A stretch of 64,000 nucleotides of DNA from the NCBI RefSeq assembly GCF_904846225.1, contig NZ_CAJGZJ010000001.1, positions 248,001 through 312,000 on the forward strand. The letters are read 5' to 3'. A program made the translations under genes and the position numbers. Numbering within the stretch: the stretch's first letter is position 1; each line of letters opens with the position of its first letter. Positions 35,759 through 45,091 of this stretch are shown piece after piece. The notes under the pieces are model-generated. The model ran no database searches, had not been told where the DNA came from, and saw only the letters and a list, made by a program, of their open reading frames with translations. Origin of the DNA: Psychrobacter immobilis. Its GTDB lineage: Bacteria > Pseudomonadota > Gammaproteobacteria > Pseudomonadales > Moraxellaceae.

Positions 35759-37918
35759 ATGCAGCAGTTAGGATTTCGTTCCGTCTTTGCCAAGCTATTT
35801 GCCAGCGTCATGCTGGCACTTATCTTATTTGCCGTCGCTATGGTACTACTGACGCAACTTGTGCATGATAAAGATGCGGGTATTCGCTCAGAAGTATTAG
35901 CCACACAGATTTTGGGTCAAATAGACCCATTTTTGCATGAGCTTAATATCTCTATTAGTAAAGACAGTCGTTTACAGTCACGCTTTATGCTAGCAGTGGT
36001 CAAGAAAAGTTTTGATATCTTTGATGAATCATTACAGGCAAAAATGGGATTATATGACAGCGAAGGTCATTTACTCATGCAAACTGACAATAGTGACTTA
36101 CCCTTAGTACTACCAGCACCTCCTTCTCTATTTTCACGCGTTTTTCCTTCATTTGCAGACACCTCCCCTACCAAGCAAGCCCAAGTATATAGTAGCACTG
36201 GCTACACACTCTTGTATGAGTCGCGCTTGCCTCCCAAAAAACCTGTACTCTCTGCCGCACTCAATTTATTTACAGGTACGCTACTACTCCTACTTATTAT
36301 GGCGGGTGTACTGTGGTGGATTGCTCGTACCATTACTTGGCGTATCAATCAGATGAGCCAGCAAATGACGCAATTGGGTGATGGCGACTTTACGGTACGC
36401 GTGAATGCTCATGGTAATGATGAGATTGCCTCATTAGCCCGTGGCTTTAACCAAGCAGCACAAAAAATCGAACACCTGATTGATGCCAATAATTTATTAC
36501 TGGCACATGCGTCTCATGAGCTACGCACGCCCATCACTCGTATTCGCTTACAGATTGAGATGATGGATATGCTAACTGGCGCTCTGCCATCTGATACCAA
36601 AGCAAAATTTGATAAACGCGCGCACGCCATTAATCGCGACTTATCAGGGCTCAATGATTTGGTAGAGAGCATCTTATTGGTCAGCCGTCTAGATGCGGGT
36701 CATGCTTTACAGCAAATTGAGAGCTTAGACTTGTATGATCTAGTCAATCAAGAACGTCAACATTATCCTGAAGCCACATTGATTGGTGAGCACCTCGTGA
36801 TTGATGGGCAGTCAGCGATGCTGACCCATTTAATTCGTAACTTATTGACCAATGCTATGCTGCACGGTAAACCCCCAGTGACCGTATTGTTGTATGGCGT
36901 TCAGACTGTTGAGGAAGCAGATGCCGTACCTGACTATCTGTTACAAACGGTGCTCTGTAGCAGCTTTATTGATTATAATAGTTCTGATTTTGAGTCTTAT
37001 GATGAGCTGATTGATGTCAACGAAGAAACAATGCAGAGCACCTCAAATCTAAACGATTCATCCATCACTACTGATAAGGTTAAATCTGAAACAGTTGATA
37101 CGATGGTCATATTGCCAGCCCCCGATATCTATCAAAACGGCGAAAATATTACTGTCGATAGCGATGCCAATCCCGATACAAATATAGATACTGATGTCGA
37201 TAGCATTGAAACCAGTGTGCCTGCGACAGAATCTACCGCTCAAATCAATTTAGGCACTGTGACAAGCTCAACAAACAGTAGCGACATACCTAAAACCACT
37301 ACTGACTCATCATTGCTTGCTAACTATTATAGCTTTACCAATGATTTGACTGACAGAATTAAAAAGGTCATTTGGAAGGCCGTCCCTGAGTCTAAATCGG
37401 TTTCTGAAGCCATTGACCCTAATAAGGTCGCTGCTAACAGCAAGGCGACTGATAGCAAGGCGAATGCGACTTCCAAAGATGTAGAAAAGAGTAGCAGTAT
37501 CGATAACGAGACGCACACTGCTGATAAAGCAGATGTTGGTTCAACTGTCATCAAAAAGGATAGTAAAAACGGTGTTCAAAATGACAGTGAGACGACTGGT
37601 ACACCGCGCAAAGAAAGCTTATTTTCCAAACATCTAAAAAAATCCAAAGCCGAACCCGTACGCCCACTGCCAAAATATGCAGTGTTAGCAGTGATCGATG
37701 AAGGCACAGGAATTCCTGAAGACAAACGCGAAGAAGTCTTTAGCCCATTTGTACGTTTGCAGCAAAAGAACAAAGGCTCTGGTTTGGGTTTATCTTTGGT
37801 TTCACAAATTGTCACCGCTCATCAAGGCCGCATCAGCACCGATACTATAAATGGTCATACTAGATTTTTAGTCGTTATACCCATCAAACACGACCCTCAT
37901 TATAATCAGTACGATTAA
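35759..37918 (+). CDS. HAMP sensor histidine kinase with a large insert in the ATPase domain
   Basis: This is a 719-residue sensor kinase. Two membrane helices (about residues 12-35 and 173-192) bracket a periplasmic domain. HAMP follows (MSQQMTQLGDGDFTVRVN), then the H-box LLAHASHELRTPITRIR with His near 252. The N-box is LIRNLLTNAMLHGKPP near 360. The G1 box (VIDEGTGIPEDKREEVFSPF) appears only near 645 and the G2 box (GSGLGLSLVSQI) near 680. Between N and G1 there are about 250 residues of Ser/Thr/Asn/Asp/Lys-rich sequence (about 385-635); normally this distance is about 30. It is translated directly after the response regulator, presumably its partner. Confidence 0.9.
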   Translation: MQQLGFRSVFAKLFASVMLALILFAVAMVLLTQLVHDKDAGIRSEVLATQILGQIDPFLHELNISISKDSRLQSRFMLAVVKKSFDIFDESLQAKMGLYDSEGHLLMQTDNSDLPLVLPAPPSLFSRVFPSFADTSPTKQAQVYSSTGYTLLYESRLPPKKPVLSAALNLFTGTLLLLLIMAGVLWWIARTITWRINQMSQQMTQLGDGDFTVRVNAHGNDEIASLARGFNQAAQKIEHLIDANNLLLAHASHELRTPITRIRLQIEMMDMLTGALPSDTKAKFDKRAHAINRDLSGLNDLVESILLVSRLDAGHALQQIESLDLYDLVNQERQHYPEATLIGEHLVIDGQSAMLTHLIRNLLTNAMLHGKPPVTVLLYGVQTVEEADAVPDYLLQTVLCSSFIDYNSSDFESYDELIDVNEETMQSTSNLNDSSITTDKVKSETVDTMVILPAPDIYQNGENITVDSDANPDTNIDTDVDSIETSVPATESTAQINLGTVTSSTNSSDIPKTTTDSSLLANYYSFTNDLTDRIKKVIWKAVPESKSVSEAIDPNKVAANSKATDSKANATSKDVEKSSSIDNETHTADKADVGSTVIKKDSKNGVQNDSETTGTPRKESLFSKHLKKSKAEPVRPLPKYAVLAVIDEGTGIPEDKREEVFSPFVRLQQKNKGSGLGLSLVSQIVTAHQGRISTDTINGHTRFLVVIPIKHDPHYNQYD

Positions 37919-38168
37919 AAAGCTATGTTCTAAGGCGTATCCTTTTAGTTATCCTCGCAATTTCCATTCAATATAATCATTTTCTCTAATAGCTATTAGT
38001 CATAAGCGGGTCACGGATCTGCATATCCAAAGTGCTTGATAATATGCTATATTAGCGCCCCTTCTCATAAGGTTATTGACGGTTGTTTTTGCATTGGCTT
38101 CTCACATTATAGTAGAGGCATGACAACGCGTTCATAACTATTAAAAATTATTGAATTTTGAGCCCTCC

Positions 38169-38939
38169 ATGAATGACATGATTGTCTTAAACGATGTGAC
38201 CAAAAGTTTTTTGAGCGACCGATCAATCAAAAACGAAGATGGCAAACCGCATTGGTTTACGGCCGTTGAGCCAACATCTCTCTCTGTCCAGCAAGGCGAA
38301 ATTTTTGGTTTAATGGGCTATTCAGGTGCGGGTAAATCGACGTTATTACGTCTGATTAATATGCTTGAGCGCCCAGATTCTGGCAACGTCATTATCGATG
38401 GCACTGACTTAACCACGCTGTCTGCGAGCGAGCTGCGTATTGCTCGTCATAATATTGGTATGATTTTTCAGCAGTTTAACTTGATGTCCAATCGTACCGT
38501 CTTTGACAATGTGGCTTTTAACTTAACGGTTTCAGGCTACCCTAGCCGCGATATTCATAAACGAGTCATGGACTGTCTTGAAATCGTAGATCTGATTGAT
38601 CGTGCTGGCCATTATCCTGCTCAGCTATCAGGTGGACAGAAACAGCGCGTGGGGATTGCTCGAGCAATCGCTCCAAGTCCAAAAGTCCTATTGGCCGATG
38701 AGCCGACTAGTGCCCTTGATCCTGCGACGACTCGCAGCTTGCTAACCTGTTTACGTGATATTAATGAACAACTGGGCGTGACCATTGTGATTGTGACACA
38801 TGAGATGAGCGTCATTCGTAGACTCTGTGATCGTGCGGCATTACTGCATCAAGGAAAACTACTAGAAGTTGCAGAAGTAAGAGACGGTCTGATTCAAGCA
38901 ACTACCCCGATTGGCAAAGGCTTAGTACACGAAGATTAA
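38169..38939 (+). CDS. metN: Methionine ABC importer ATP-binding protein MetN, short form
   Basis: This ATPase of about 256 residues has Walker A GYSGAGKST, Q-loop IFQQFNLMSNRTV, signature LSGGQKQRVGIARAIA, Walker B VLLADEPTSALDP and switch His in VIVTHEMSVIRRLC. The block LLRLINMLERPDSGNVIIDG is typical of MetN. Enterobacterial MetN has about 343 residues with a C-terminal NIL domain that senses methionine; this one stops soon after the ATPase core. The start ATG 38169 is the first downstream of a TTG at 38151. It is encoded 19 bp before metI and followed by metQ, which supports the identification. Confidence 0.88.
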   Translation: MNDMIVLNDVTKSFLSDRSIKNEDGKPHWFTAVEPTSLSVQQGEIFGLMGYSGAGKSTLLRLINMLERPDSGNVIIDGTDLTTLSASELRIARHNIGMIFQQFNLMSNRTVFDNVAFNLTVSGYPSRDIHKRVMDCLEIVDLIDRAGHYPAQLSGGQKQRVGIARAIAPSPKVLLADEPTSALDPATTRSLLTCLRDINEQLGVTIVIVTHEMSVIRRLCDRAALLHQGKLLEVAEVRDGLIQATTPIGKGLVHED

Positions 38940-38958
38940 TGAGGCAGGAGAAATACAT

Positions 38959-39645
38959 ATGTTAACTGGTACTGAATTATCCGCCTCAATAGACAAGCTA
39001 TTTGTACTGCGCAAAGAGATTGTGAATGCGTTTATTGATACGTTCATCATGCTTGGTATTTCAACGACAGTCGCCATTGTGATCGGCGGGCTGTTTGGCA
39101 TATTCTTATTTTTATCCAGTGATCGCCAGTTTTTGCAAAACAAGACACTGTATGGCGTGCTTGGCAGCATCACCAACTTTATGCGTGCCTTTCCTTTTGT
39201 CATTCTAATGATTGCCATGAGTCCTTTTACCAAAGCCATTGTTGGTACCGGTATTGGCCCTATTGCTGCCTCACTAGTATTGGCAATCGCAGGTTCATTT
39301 TATTTTGCCCGCTTGGTCGAACAAAACTTACGTGAAGTACCGCGCGGTATTATCGAAGCAACCGAATCGATGGGCGCGCGTCCTTTGACAATTATCAAAG
39401 TGTTACTTAATGAAGCACGCTCAGGTCTGATATTGTCAGTGACGATTCTGTGTATCAGTCTGTTATCTTATTCAGCGGCGGCTGGTATGATTGGCGGTGG
39501 TGGTTTGGGTGATTTGGCCATTCGTTACGGCTATTATCGTTATCAAACTGAAGTGATGATTTTTATCGTGATTGTACTATCAATCATGGTGATTTCGATT
39601 CAAGCCACTGGTAATTGGTTAGCTACTCGTTTGGATAAACGCTAA
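38959..39645 (+). CDS. metI: Methionine ABC importer permease MetI
   Basis: This 228-residue permease has about five membrane helices. The ABC-coupling EAA loop is GIIEATESMGARPLTIIKVLLNEARSG-like near residue 135. SAAAGMIGGGGLGDLAIRYGYYRYQ matches MetI closely. It forms the inner-membrane channel with MetN. An AGGAG ribosome site lies 8 nt before the ATG. It is the middle gene of metN-metI-metQ. Confidence 0.94.
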   Translation: MLTGTELSASIDKLFVLRKEIVNAFIDTFIMLGISTTVAIVIGGLFGIFLFLSSDRQFLQNKTLYGVLGSITNFMRAFPFVILMIAMSPFTKAIVGTGIGPIAASLVLAIAGSFYFARLVEQNLREVPRGIIEATESMGARPLTIIKVLLNEARSGLILSVTILCISLLSYSAAAGMIGGGGLGDLAIRYGYYRYQTEVMIFIVIVLSIMVISIQATGNWLATRLDKR

Positions 39646-39867
39646 GAGCTGATTGGAGATAATGTCAAAACAAAATCAGTGAGCGCTAATAGTCATAACG
39701 CTCAAGGTCTAATGCCGATTCATCCTAAGCAAAATACTTGACTTTGTTACTGAGACCCTTTAGTTTTGTTACTAAATTAACACCCTAGCAGCATTGTTAT
39801 CCCCAATGTTGCTTTTTTAGCGATCCCACTTTGCCCTATATTCAATCTCTATTATTAAGGAAGTTCC

Positions 39868-40827
39868 ATGAAATTAACAGATATCAGTCGTCAATTAGCG
39901 ACTGCATTTGCGGCTGTTGGTGTATCAAGCTTGGTATTGGTTGGTTGCAACAATTCATCAGCACCAGAAGCGACGAAAGAACCCGTTACTGAAGGCGCAA
40001 CGGCAGAGACCGCTGCTAGTGATATCGATCCTGATCATACAAAAATCGTCATTGGTACTACCGAAGGCGATTTTGCTGATATGGTACGTAATCAAGTTAA
40101 AAGCTCACTTGAAGCTCAAGGTTATGAAGTAGAGCTGGTTGCCTTCACTGATTATGTTCGTCCGAACCTTGCATTGGCGGAAGGTGATTTGGATATTAAT
40201 ATCTTCCAGCATAAGCCTTACCTTGATAACTTCAAGAAAGAAAATAACCTTGATTTGGTTGAAGCGTTCCAAGTACCGACCGCGCCACTTGGCATATATT
40301 CAGGCAAAAAGACCAAATTAACAGAAGCTTATAAAGGTATGAGCGTCTCTGCACCAAACGATCCAAGTAACTTTGCCCGTGCATTGGTGATGATGAGTGA
40401 TCTTGGTTGGATTACCCTAAAAGACAATATTGATCCATTGACTGCATCAAAAACAGATATCGCTGATAACAGCAAATATGACATCAAAATCGTTGAATTA
40501 GAAGCGGCTCAGCTACCACGTGCTCGTGATGAAGTGGACTTCGCGGTTATCAATGGTAACTATGCAACGGACGCTGGTATCAATTTAACGGATGCTCTAT
40601 TCCAGGAGCCAAGTTTTGCTTACGTTAACTGGTCAGCCATTAAGTCTGCCGATGCTGGCAAAAAATGGGTTGAAGACGTGACTAACGCCTATAACTCAGA
40701 AGCCTTTAAAAAGTATGCGCATGAAACTTTCCCAGGTTATAAATATCCAAAAATCTGGGGCACTGCCCAAAGTACAAACACAGATACTGCTGCAAAAACA
40801 GCACCTGTAGAAGCACCTGCTCAGTAA
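39868..40827 (+). CDS. metQ: Methionine-binding lipoprotein MetQ
   Basis: This 319-residue lipoprotein has lipobox LVLVGC near residue 27, then an Ala/Thr/Glu-rich linker. The NlpA/MetQ binding fold follows: IGTTEGDFADMVRNQ, YVRPNLALAEGDLDINIFQHKPYLDNF, PNDPSNFARALVMM and FAVINGNYATDAG. These residues bind methionine. It delivers methionine (possibly D- and L-forms) to MetNI. AAGGAA lies before the ATG, 222 bp after metI. The C-terminal tail is a short Thr/Ala/Pro-rich extension. A terminator follows. Confidence 0.94.
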   Translation: MKLTDISRQLATAFAAVGVSSLVLVGCNNSSAPEATKEPVTEGATAETAASDIDPDHTKIVIGTTEGDFADMVRNQVKSSLEAQGYEVELVAFTDYVRPNLALAEGDLDINIFQHKPYLDNFKKENNLDLVEAFQVPTAPLGIYSGKKTKLTEAYKGMSVSAPNDPSNFARALVMMSDLGWITLKDNIDPLTASKTDIADNSKYDIKIVELEAAQLPRARDEVDFAVINGNYATDAGINLTDALFQEPSFAYVNWSAIKSADAGKKWVEDVTNAYNSEAFKKYAHETFPGYKYPKIWGTAQSTNTDTAAKTAPVEAPAQ

Positions 40828-41197
40828 GAGTAAATGTCCAAAATGCCCTGAAACATGGGTATCATGATAGTCATAAACGCTCAATGCTGGTTATAGACGC
40901 TCAATGCTTAACTGCTTTGGGCGTTTTTTATGGCGTGGCTTTTATGGCGTGGTTTTTATGACTGTGACCCTTTTAAACGACCCTTGCATAGCCTAACCAT
41001 TCCTAAAAATGACGTTACAACTTGTTTGTCCTTTGTAGGAAACCGTCACTTACCCTTCCAATTTTTGTGAATTTTTTCTATAGTAAGCGAGCTAATATAG
41101 TAGTCCGGCTAAACAGTTGCTCAATCAAACTGATTTCTGCTATCGCTGACACTAAGTTTTTAGTTCAAAACAAATTATAAAATATAAGGCTAATCAT
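40828..41197. other. Intergenic region after metQ
   Basis: This stretch contains the metQ terminator (40897-40930) and a short direct repeat of TTTTATGGCGTGG near 40925-40955. The next 200 bp lead to the aldo/keto reductase and show no gene. Confidence 0.5.
40897..40930 (+). terminator. Terminator downstream of metQ
   Basis: The stem ACGCTCAA/TTGGGCGT (one G-T pair) with a 12-nt loop is followed by six T. It lies 70 bp after the metQ stop. Confidence 0.75.
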
Positions 41198-42046
41198 ATG
41201 ACTTCTAAAAATTATAATATCCGTACTGCTGGACAAGCAAATATTCCCGTATTAGGACTAGGCACTTGGCAGTCCACCGGTCAGGACTGCGTAGACGTCG
41301 TCAAAAAAGCGTTGGAGATGGGCTATGAACACATTGACACCGCTCAAGCTTATGGCAATGAAAAAGAAGTGGGTCAAGGTATTAAACAATCAGGCGTGGC
41401 TCGTGATAAGTTCTTTTTGACCACGAAAATCTTTCCTGATGACATGAAATTTCAGCCAGAAAAGCTTGTTGAAGCTGCTAAGCGTTCGTTAGAGGATTTA
41501 GATACTGATTATGTTGATCTGCTGCTTTTACATTGGCCAGACGATCGCGTGCCACTATCTGAAACGATTCCTGCATTGTGTGAGCTACAAAAACAAGGAT
41601 TAACGCGACATATTGGTGTTTCTAACTTCAATATCGCGGATATCATTGAAGCAAAAAAATACGCTGACGTACCGATTGTCGTAAACCAAGTAGAGTTTCA
41701 TCCATTTATCAAGCAAGATACATTGCAAACGTTCTTGAATAATCATCATATTTTACTCGAAGCCTATTCACCACTAGCACGTGGCGATGTGTTCGATAAT
41801 GACATTATTAAGGAAATTGCTGATAAGCATAATGTGACGCCAGCACAGATATCGTTGGCTTGGATTTTATCAGACAAACACCGTGTTGCCATTCCAAAAA
41901 CCTCTAATCCTGATCACTTACAAGGAAATCTAGACGCAACCCGTATAGAGTTGAGTACAGAAGAATTAGAAAAAATTGGTGGATTGGCCAGCTCTGGCGG
42001 CCGAAAAATTGAACATCCTGATTATAGCCCTGTATGGGATGACTAA
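41198..42046 (+). CDS. Aldo/keto reductase (2,5-diketogluconate reductase type)
   Basis: This 282-residue TIM-barrel oxidoreductase has the catalytic tetrad visible: Asp and Tyr in HIDTAQAYGNE near residues 46-51, Lys in TTKIFPDD near 76, and His in LLLLHWPDD near 107. The NADPH site includes IPKTSNPDHLQGNL. It resembles the DkgA/DkgB branch, which reduces small aldehydes and ketones such as methylglyoxal. The substrate cannot be fixed from sequence. A TAAGG ribosome site lies 8 nt before the ATG. It is alone between terminators. Confidence 0.9.
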   Translation: MTSKNYNIRTAGQANIPVLGLGTWQSTGQDCVDVVKKALEMGYEHIDTAQAYGNEKEVGQGIKQSGVARDKFFLTTKIFPDDMKFQPEKLVEAAKRSLEDLDTDYVDLLLLHWPDDRVPLSETIPALCELQKQGLTRHIGVSNFNIADIIEAKKYADVPIVVNQVEFHPFIKQDTLQTFLNNHHILLEAYSPLARGDVFDNDIIKEIADKHNVTPAQISLAWILSDKHRVAIPKTSNPDHLQGNLDATRIELSTEELEKIGGLASSGGRKIEHPDYSPVWDD

Positions 42047-42076
42047 TTGCTAATTGCTATTAAAAATTAGCCATCA

Positions 42077-42107
42077 AAAAGGCCACCGATAATATCGGTG
42101 GCCTTTT
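42077..42107. terminator. Bidirectional terminator between aldo/keto reductase and ccmE
   Basis: A perfect stem AAAAGGCCACCGAT/ATCGGTGGCCTTTT with a tiny loop has A and T runs on both sides. It serves the two convergent units. Confidence 0.92.
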
Positions 42108-42139
42108 CTTATGAAGATTAGAAAGTCAATAATCTCATA

Positions 42140-42640
42140 CTATTGTTGCAGCGTCTTTGTCTCGTGAACTTTTTCGGCAGGATTGTATTGTTCAGAAGAA
42201 GGAGCCGCCCCACTACGGTTATTTTCTTTCATCGATTTGGCGACTTCAGGTGGCATATAGTTTTCGTCATGCTTGGCCAATACTTCCCCAGCGACAAAGG
42301 TATCACCCTGCATCTTACCTGTGGCGACGACGCCTGAATTTTCAGCAAACAAATCAGGCAAGATACCTTGATAAGTGACTGGAACTGTAGATTTAAAGTC
42401 GGTAATAGCAAACTCAACGTTCAGTGGATTGTCTGATGCCCGCTTCACGCTACCTGCAACGACCATACCGCCAGCACGAATACGCTTATCTTGTGGCGCT
42501 TCACCTTGAGCAATGGCGGTAGCATCAAAGTAGTAGTCGGTTTGTTGCCCAATGGCATAGAGAATCAGCACCACAGCTATCGCTGTTCCTGCAAGTGTAA
42601 ACATAACCCACATCAGTTTTTTGCGACGAACTGCGTTCAT
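42140..42640 (-). CDS. ccmE: Haem chaperone CcmE
   Basis: This 166-residue protein has a single N-terminal membrane anchor (about residues 9-28). A periplasmic beta domain follows: [35 protein letters not shown]. The haem-binding motif [11 protein letters not shown] contains the histidine that carries haem covalently (near residue 128). It receives haem from CcmABCD and hands it to the CcmF ligase, which is not in this window. GAGG lies 6 nt before the ATG. It is separated from ccmD by 254 bp, an unusual gap. Confidence 0.96.
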   Translation of the reverse strand: MNAVRRKKLMWVMFTLAGTAIAVVLILYAIGQQTDYYFDATAIAQGEAPQDKRIRAGGMVVAGSVKRASDNPLNVEFAITDFKSTVPVTYQGILPDLFAENSGVVATGKMQGDTFVAGEVLAKHDENYMPPEVAKSMKENNRSGAAPSSEQYNPAEKVHETKTLQQ

Positions 42641-42894
42641 ACCACTACCTCATTGATGACTTGCTGTTTTACAAACGATCAACCTATAAAACAAAAAACA
42701 TTAAAGAAACTACCATTAGAAAAAATTTTAGGAATGTCTTTCTAATCGTACTTTTCTAATGGCTATATAATAGCATTTTTCGGACAAATCAATAAGCCGC
42801 ATCAACAAGCGGTATCGTTACTCATAATGTCATATATTTATAAATGAGACATACCAATGTTATGTGTTAACGCCATAATATTATGACAATTTTC

Positions 42895-43116
42895 TTAACT
42901 AGATTGCTTGGTTACAGGCATTGGTATCTTGGCAGTGCGCTGCGCTTGACGTGCTTGTTGAATAGTCAATTGCTTGATCAGTGCTTGTCGTTGCCGGCGA
43001 CTATAAATAATGAAAACCAGCATCACGCCAACCGCGATAGCCCAGCATGACCACACAAAAACGCCATGTTTACCCATGGCGAAAAACTCAGACATGCTAT
43101 AAAAATAGGGCTGCAT
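42895..43116 (-). CDS. ccmD: Haem exporter subunit CcmD
   Basis: This 73-residue protein has one membrane helix (about 19-39: VWSCWAIAVGVMLVFIIYS) after the CcmD-type start FFAMGKHGVFVW, followed by a basic tail. CcmD holds holo-CcmE release together with CcmABC. A TAGGAA ribosome site precedes the ATG. It lies 16 nt after ccmC. Confidence 0.88.
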   Translation of the reverse strand: MQPYFYSMSEFFAMGKHGVFVWSCWAIAVGVMLVFIIYSRRQRQALIKQLTIQQARQAQRTAKIPMPVTKQSS

Positions 43117-43132
43117 AATATTTTCCTAGCCG

Positions 43133-43921
43133 TTATTTGTGTTGACCACGGATGTATTCTTTCACCCAAGCTTTACCTTGGTCACGAGATAAAATCAAGG
43201 TATTGGTACGATAAATTGCCAATGTTGCGACCAATAAATAACTGCCGATAATCATGAGTAACAATGGCATCCACATATCTGCCGACATTTTTGGTGCGGC
43301 GGTTAAGGTAAAGGTCGAGCCTTGATGCAGGGTATTCCACCATTGTACTGAGTATTTGATAATGGGTAAGTTTACCGCGCCGACAATAGATAAAATAGCC
43401 GCAGCCTTACCACGATTGGCTGTGTGTTCAAAAGCGGCAAACAATGCCATAACGCCTGCATATAAAAACGCCAGAATCAGCATAGACGTCAAACGCGCAT
43501 CCCATACCCAGTAAGTTCCCCACGTGGGTTTTGCCCAAATAGAACCGGTTAGCAAACTAATCACACATAGCAAAAACCCTATCGGCGCAATTGCTTGCGC
43601 GACTAAACTGGCCGTCTTAATTTTCCACACCAAATAAATTACACCCAGCACGGCAAGGGAAAAATAGATAGAAATGGCGAGACTGGCTGCTGGTACGTGG
43701 ATAAAAATAATACGGTAACTATTGCCTTGCAAATAATCAGGTGGTGCAAAAGCAAGTCCCCAAATACTACCGATGAGTAGACAGATACTGGCTAATATCG
43801 CCAACCATTTAACCCAAGGTGTAAAAGTATGAAAAAACTGCTTGGTACCCACAGTCGTCAAGAAACCTTGCCAAATGCGTTGCCACAGGCTGGGAGATGA
43901 GACGTTATTCAGGTTGGGCAT
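43133..43921 (-). CDS. ccmC: Haem exporter permease CcmC
   Basis: This 262-residue protein has six predicted membrane helices and the tryptophan-rich WWD signature KPTWGTYWVWDARLTS near residue 130, which binds haem in the periplasm. Conserved histidines flank it (IFIHVPAASL and NTLHQGST). It loads haem on to CcmE. It lies between ccmB and ccmD, but a 339-bp gap with hairpin repeat C separates it from ccmB. Confidence 0.95.
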   Translation of the reverse strand: MPNLNNVSSPSLWQRIWQGFLTTVGTKQFFHTFTPWVKWLAILASICLLIGSIWGLAFAPPDYLQGNSYRIIFIHVPAASLAISIYFSLAVLGVIYLVWKIKTASLVAQAIAPIGFLLCVISLLTGSIWAKPTWGTYWVWDARLTSMLILAFLYAGVMALFAAFEHTANRGKAAAILSIVGAVNLPIIKYSVQWWNTLHQGSTFTLTAAPKMSADMWMPLLLMIIGSYLLVATLAIYRTNTLILSRDQGKAWVKEYIRGQHK

Positions 43922-44109
43922 GGGAATAAACCTATTACTCAGCTTACTGGGTGGGACAGATATTGCCCATTATGGGCGCTACGATCTGCTAGCCTGCTGG
44001 CGTTAAACACTGGATAGAATCTACAAAGAACGGTTTACCTACTTAATTGGCTATTATAGCAAAGTTGCCCGTTTTCATCATGATGTTAGTAAAAAGGGTT
44101 TTGATATAG

Positions 44110-44244
44110 TGAATTCATTTTAAAACCGATACAGTGCGACTAAGATCAATTTTTCGTAGCCTCTGTGATAACAGCAAGCAAGAAAAATTTATACTAGGGC
44201 GTGTCACTATTAACGTATCAACTTTATATTGAACAGACTACAAG
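44110..44244. repeat. Long-hairpin repeat, copy C, between ccmB and ccmC
   Basis: Flanks AATTCATTTTAAAACCGATACAGTG and TATCAACTTTATATTGAACAGACTACA correspond to copy B. Arms around GATCAATTTTT and AAAAATTTATAC are imperfect, and the core reads CGTAGCCTCTGTG to ACAGCAAGCAAG. It occupies most of the gap inside the ccm operon. Confidence 0.8.
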
Positions 44245-44260
44245 ATAAATGGTCTATTAT

Positions 44261-44998
44261 TTAATTCAACCAAGCCATTTTTAAGGTTAGCGCAATCACC
44301 CATGGCATGACTAAGACTGAAATAATACTACCTGCCAATAATAAGGCTAAGATAGGCAACCCATTAAGACCAGTCGCATATAAATCGACCGCGCCTGTCG
44401 CAAAAATCAATACAGGCAATTGCATAGGCAGTGCAATCAAAGGCACGAGCACCGCGCCATTCTTCAATGACAATGTCAAACTACTAGCAATCGCTGATAG
44501 CATTAATAGCATTGGGCTACCAGCGACAATAGACGCCATCAGTATCCACGCCTCGAACCAGCTAAGCTGAAATAAAGGCACAGCGAGTAAACTCAATGCT
44601 GCCACGATGCCACTGCTAAATACCCAATGAATCGCTAAGCGGATCAGCACCCATAATGGTAATGAAGCGTTGGCGACGACCAATTGTGCCAGCGTGCCAT
44701 TATCAAGGGCCGGTTTAAACAAACCATCCACTCCCATCACAAGCGATAGCAAAGCAGCAATCCACACAGCCGACACCCCCAATCGCTGTAATAGCGCAGG
44801 CTCACTACCAACGGCTAATGGAAACAAAGTAATAATTACCAAAAACAAGACCAAAGGATATAGCCACTGCACTGCCCCTTGCTGTTTTACTTGCCATTCG
44901 CGCGCCCATAATTGCCTAAAGCTAATACCACGCAAAGTCGGCACGATAGTCATTGAGCTGTTATTCATCGCTTGTGTCGTACTGTCTGTTTGTGACAT
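44261..44998 (-). CDS. ccmB: Haem exporter permease CcmB
   Basis: This 245-residue permease has six membrane helices. CcmB blocks visible are LWAREWQVKQQGAVQWLYPLVLF at the start, DGTLAQLV-like DNGTLAQLVVANASLPLWV near residue 100, and VLVPLIALPMQLPVLIF near 180. It forms the channel with CcmC and the ATPase CcmA. A GAGC ribosome site lies before the ATG. It is 93 bp after ccmA. Confidence 0.93.
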   Translation of the reverse strand: MSQTDSTTQAMNNSSMTIVPTLRGISFRQLWAREWQVKQQGAVQWLYPLVLFLVIITLFPLAVGSEPALLQRLGVSAVWIAALLSLVMGVDGLFKPALDNGTLAQLVVANASLPLWVLIRLAIHWVFSSGIVAALSLLAVPLFQLSWFEAWILMASIVAGSPMLLMLSAIASSLTLSLKNGAVLVPLIALPMQLPVLIFATGAVDLYATGLNGLPILALLLAGSIISVLVMPWVIALTLKMAWLN

Positions 44999-45091
44999 TT
45001 ATTTGCTCTTTCGATTGTACTTATACTATTTATCGTACTTATACTATAGTCGGCACGACATAAGATCGATACGTTAGTATCAGCGCGCTAC

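Noticed and set aside
37919-38168. SAM or methionine riboswitch upstream of metN
   Set aside because: No recognisable conserved riboswitch core or terminator hairpin in the short leader.
44190-44206. TAGGGCGTGTCAC in hairpin copy C as an inserted MITE end
   Set aside because: It aligns equally well with the normal flank of copy B with a few substitutions, and no second MITE end is present.
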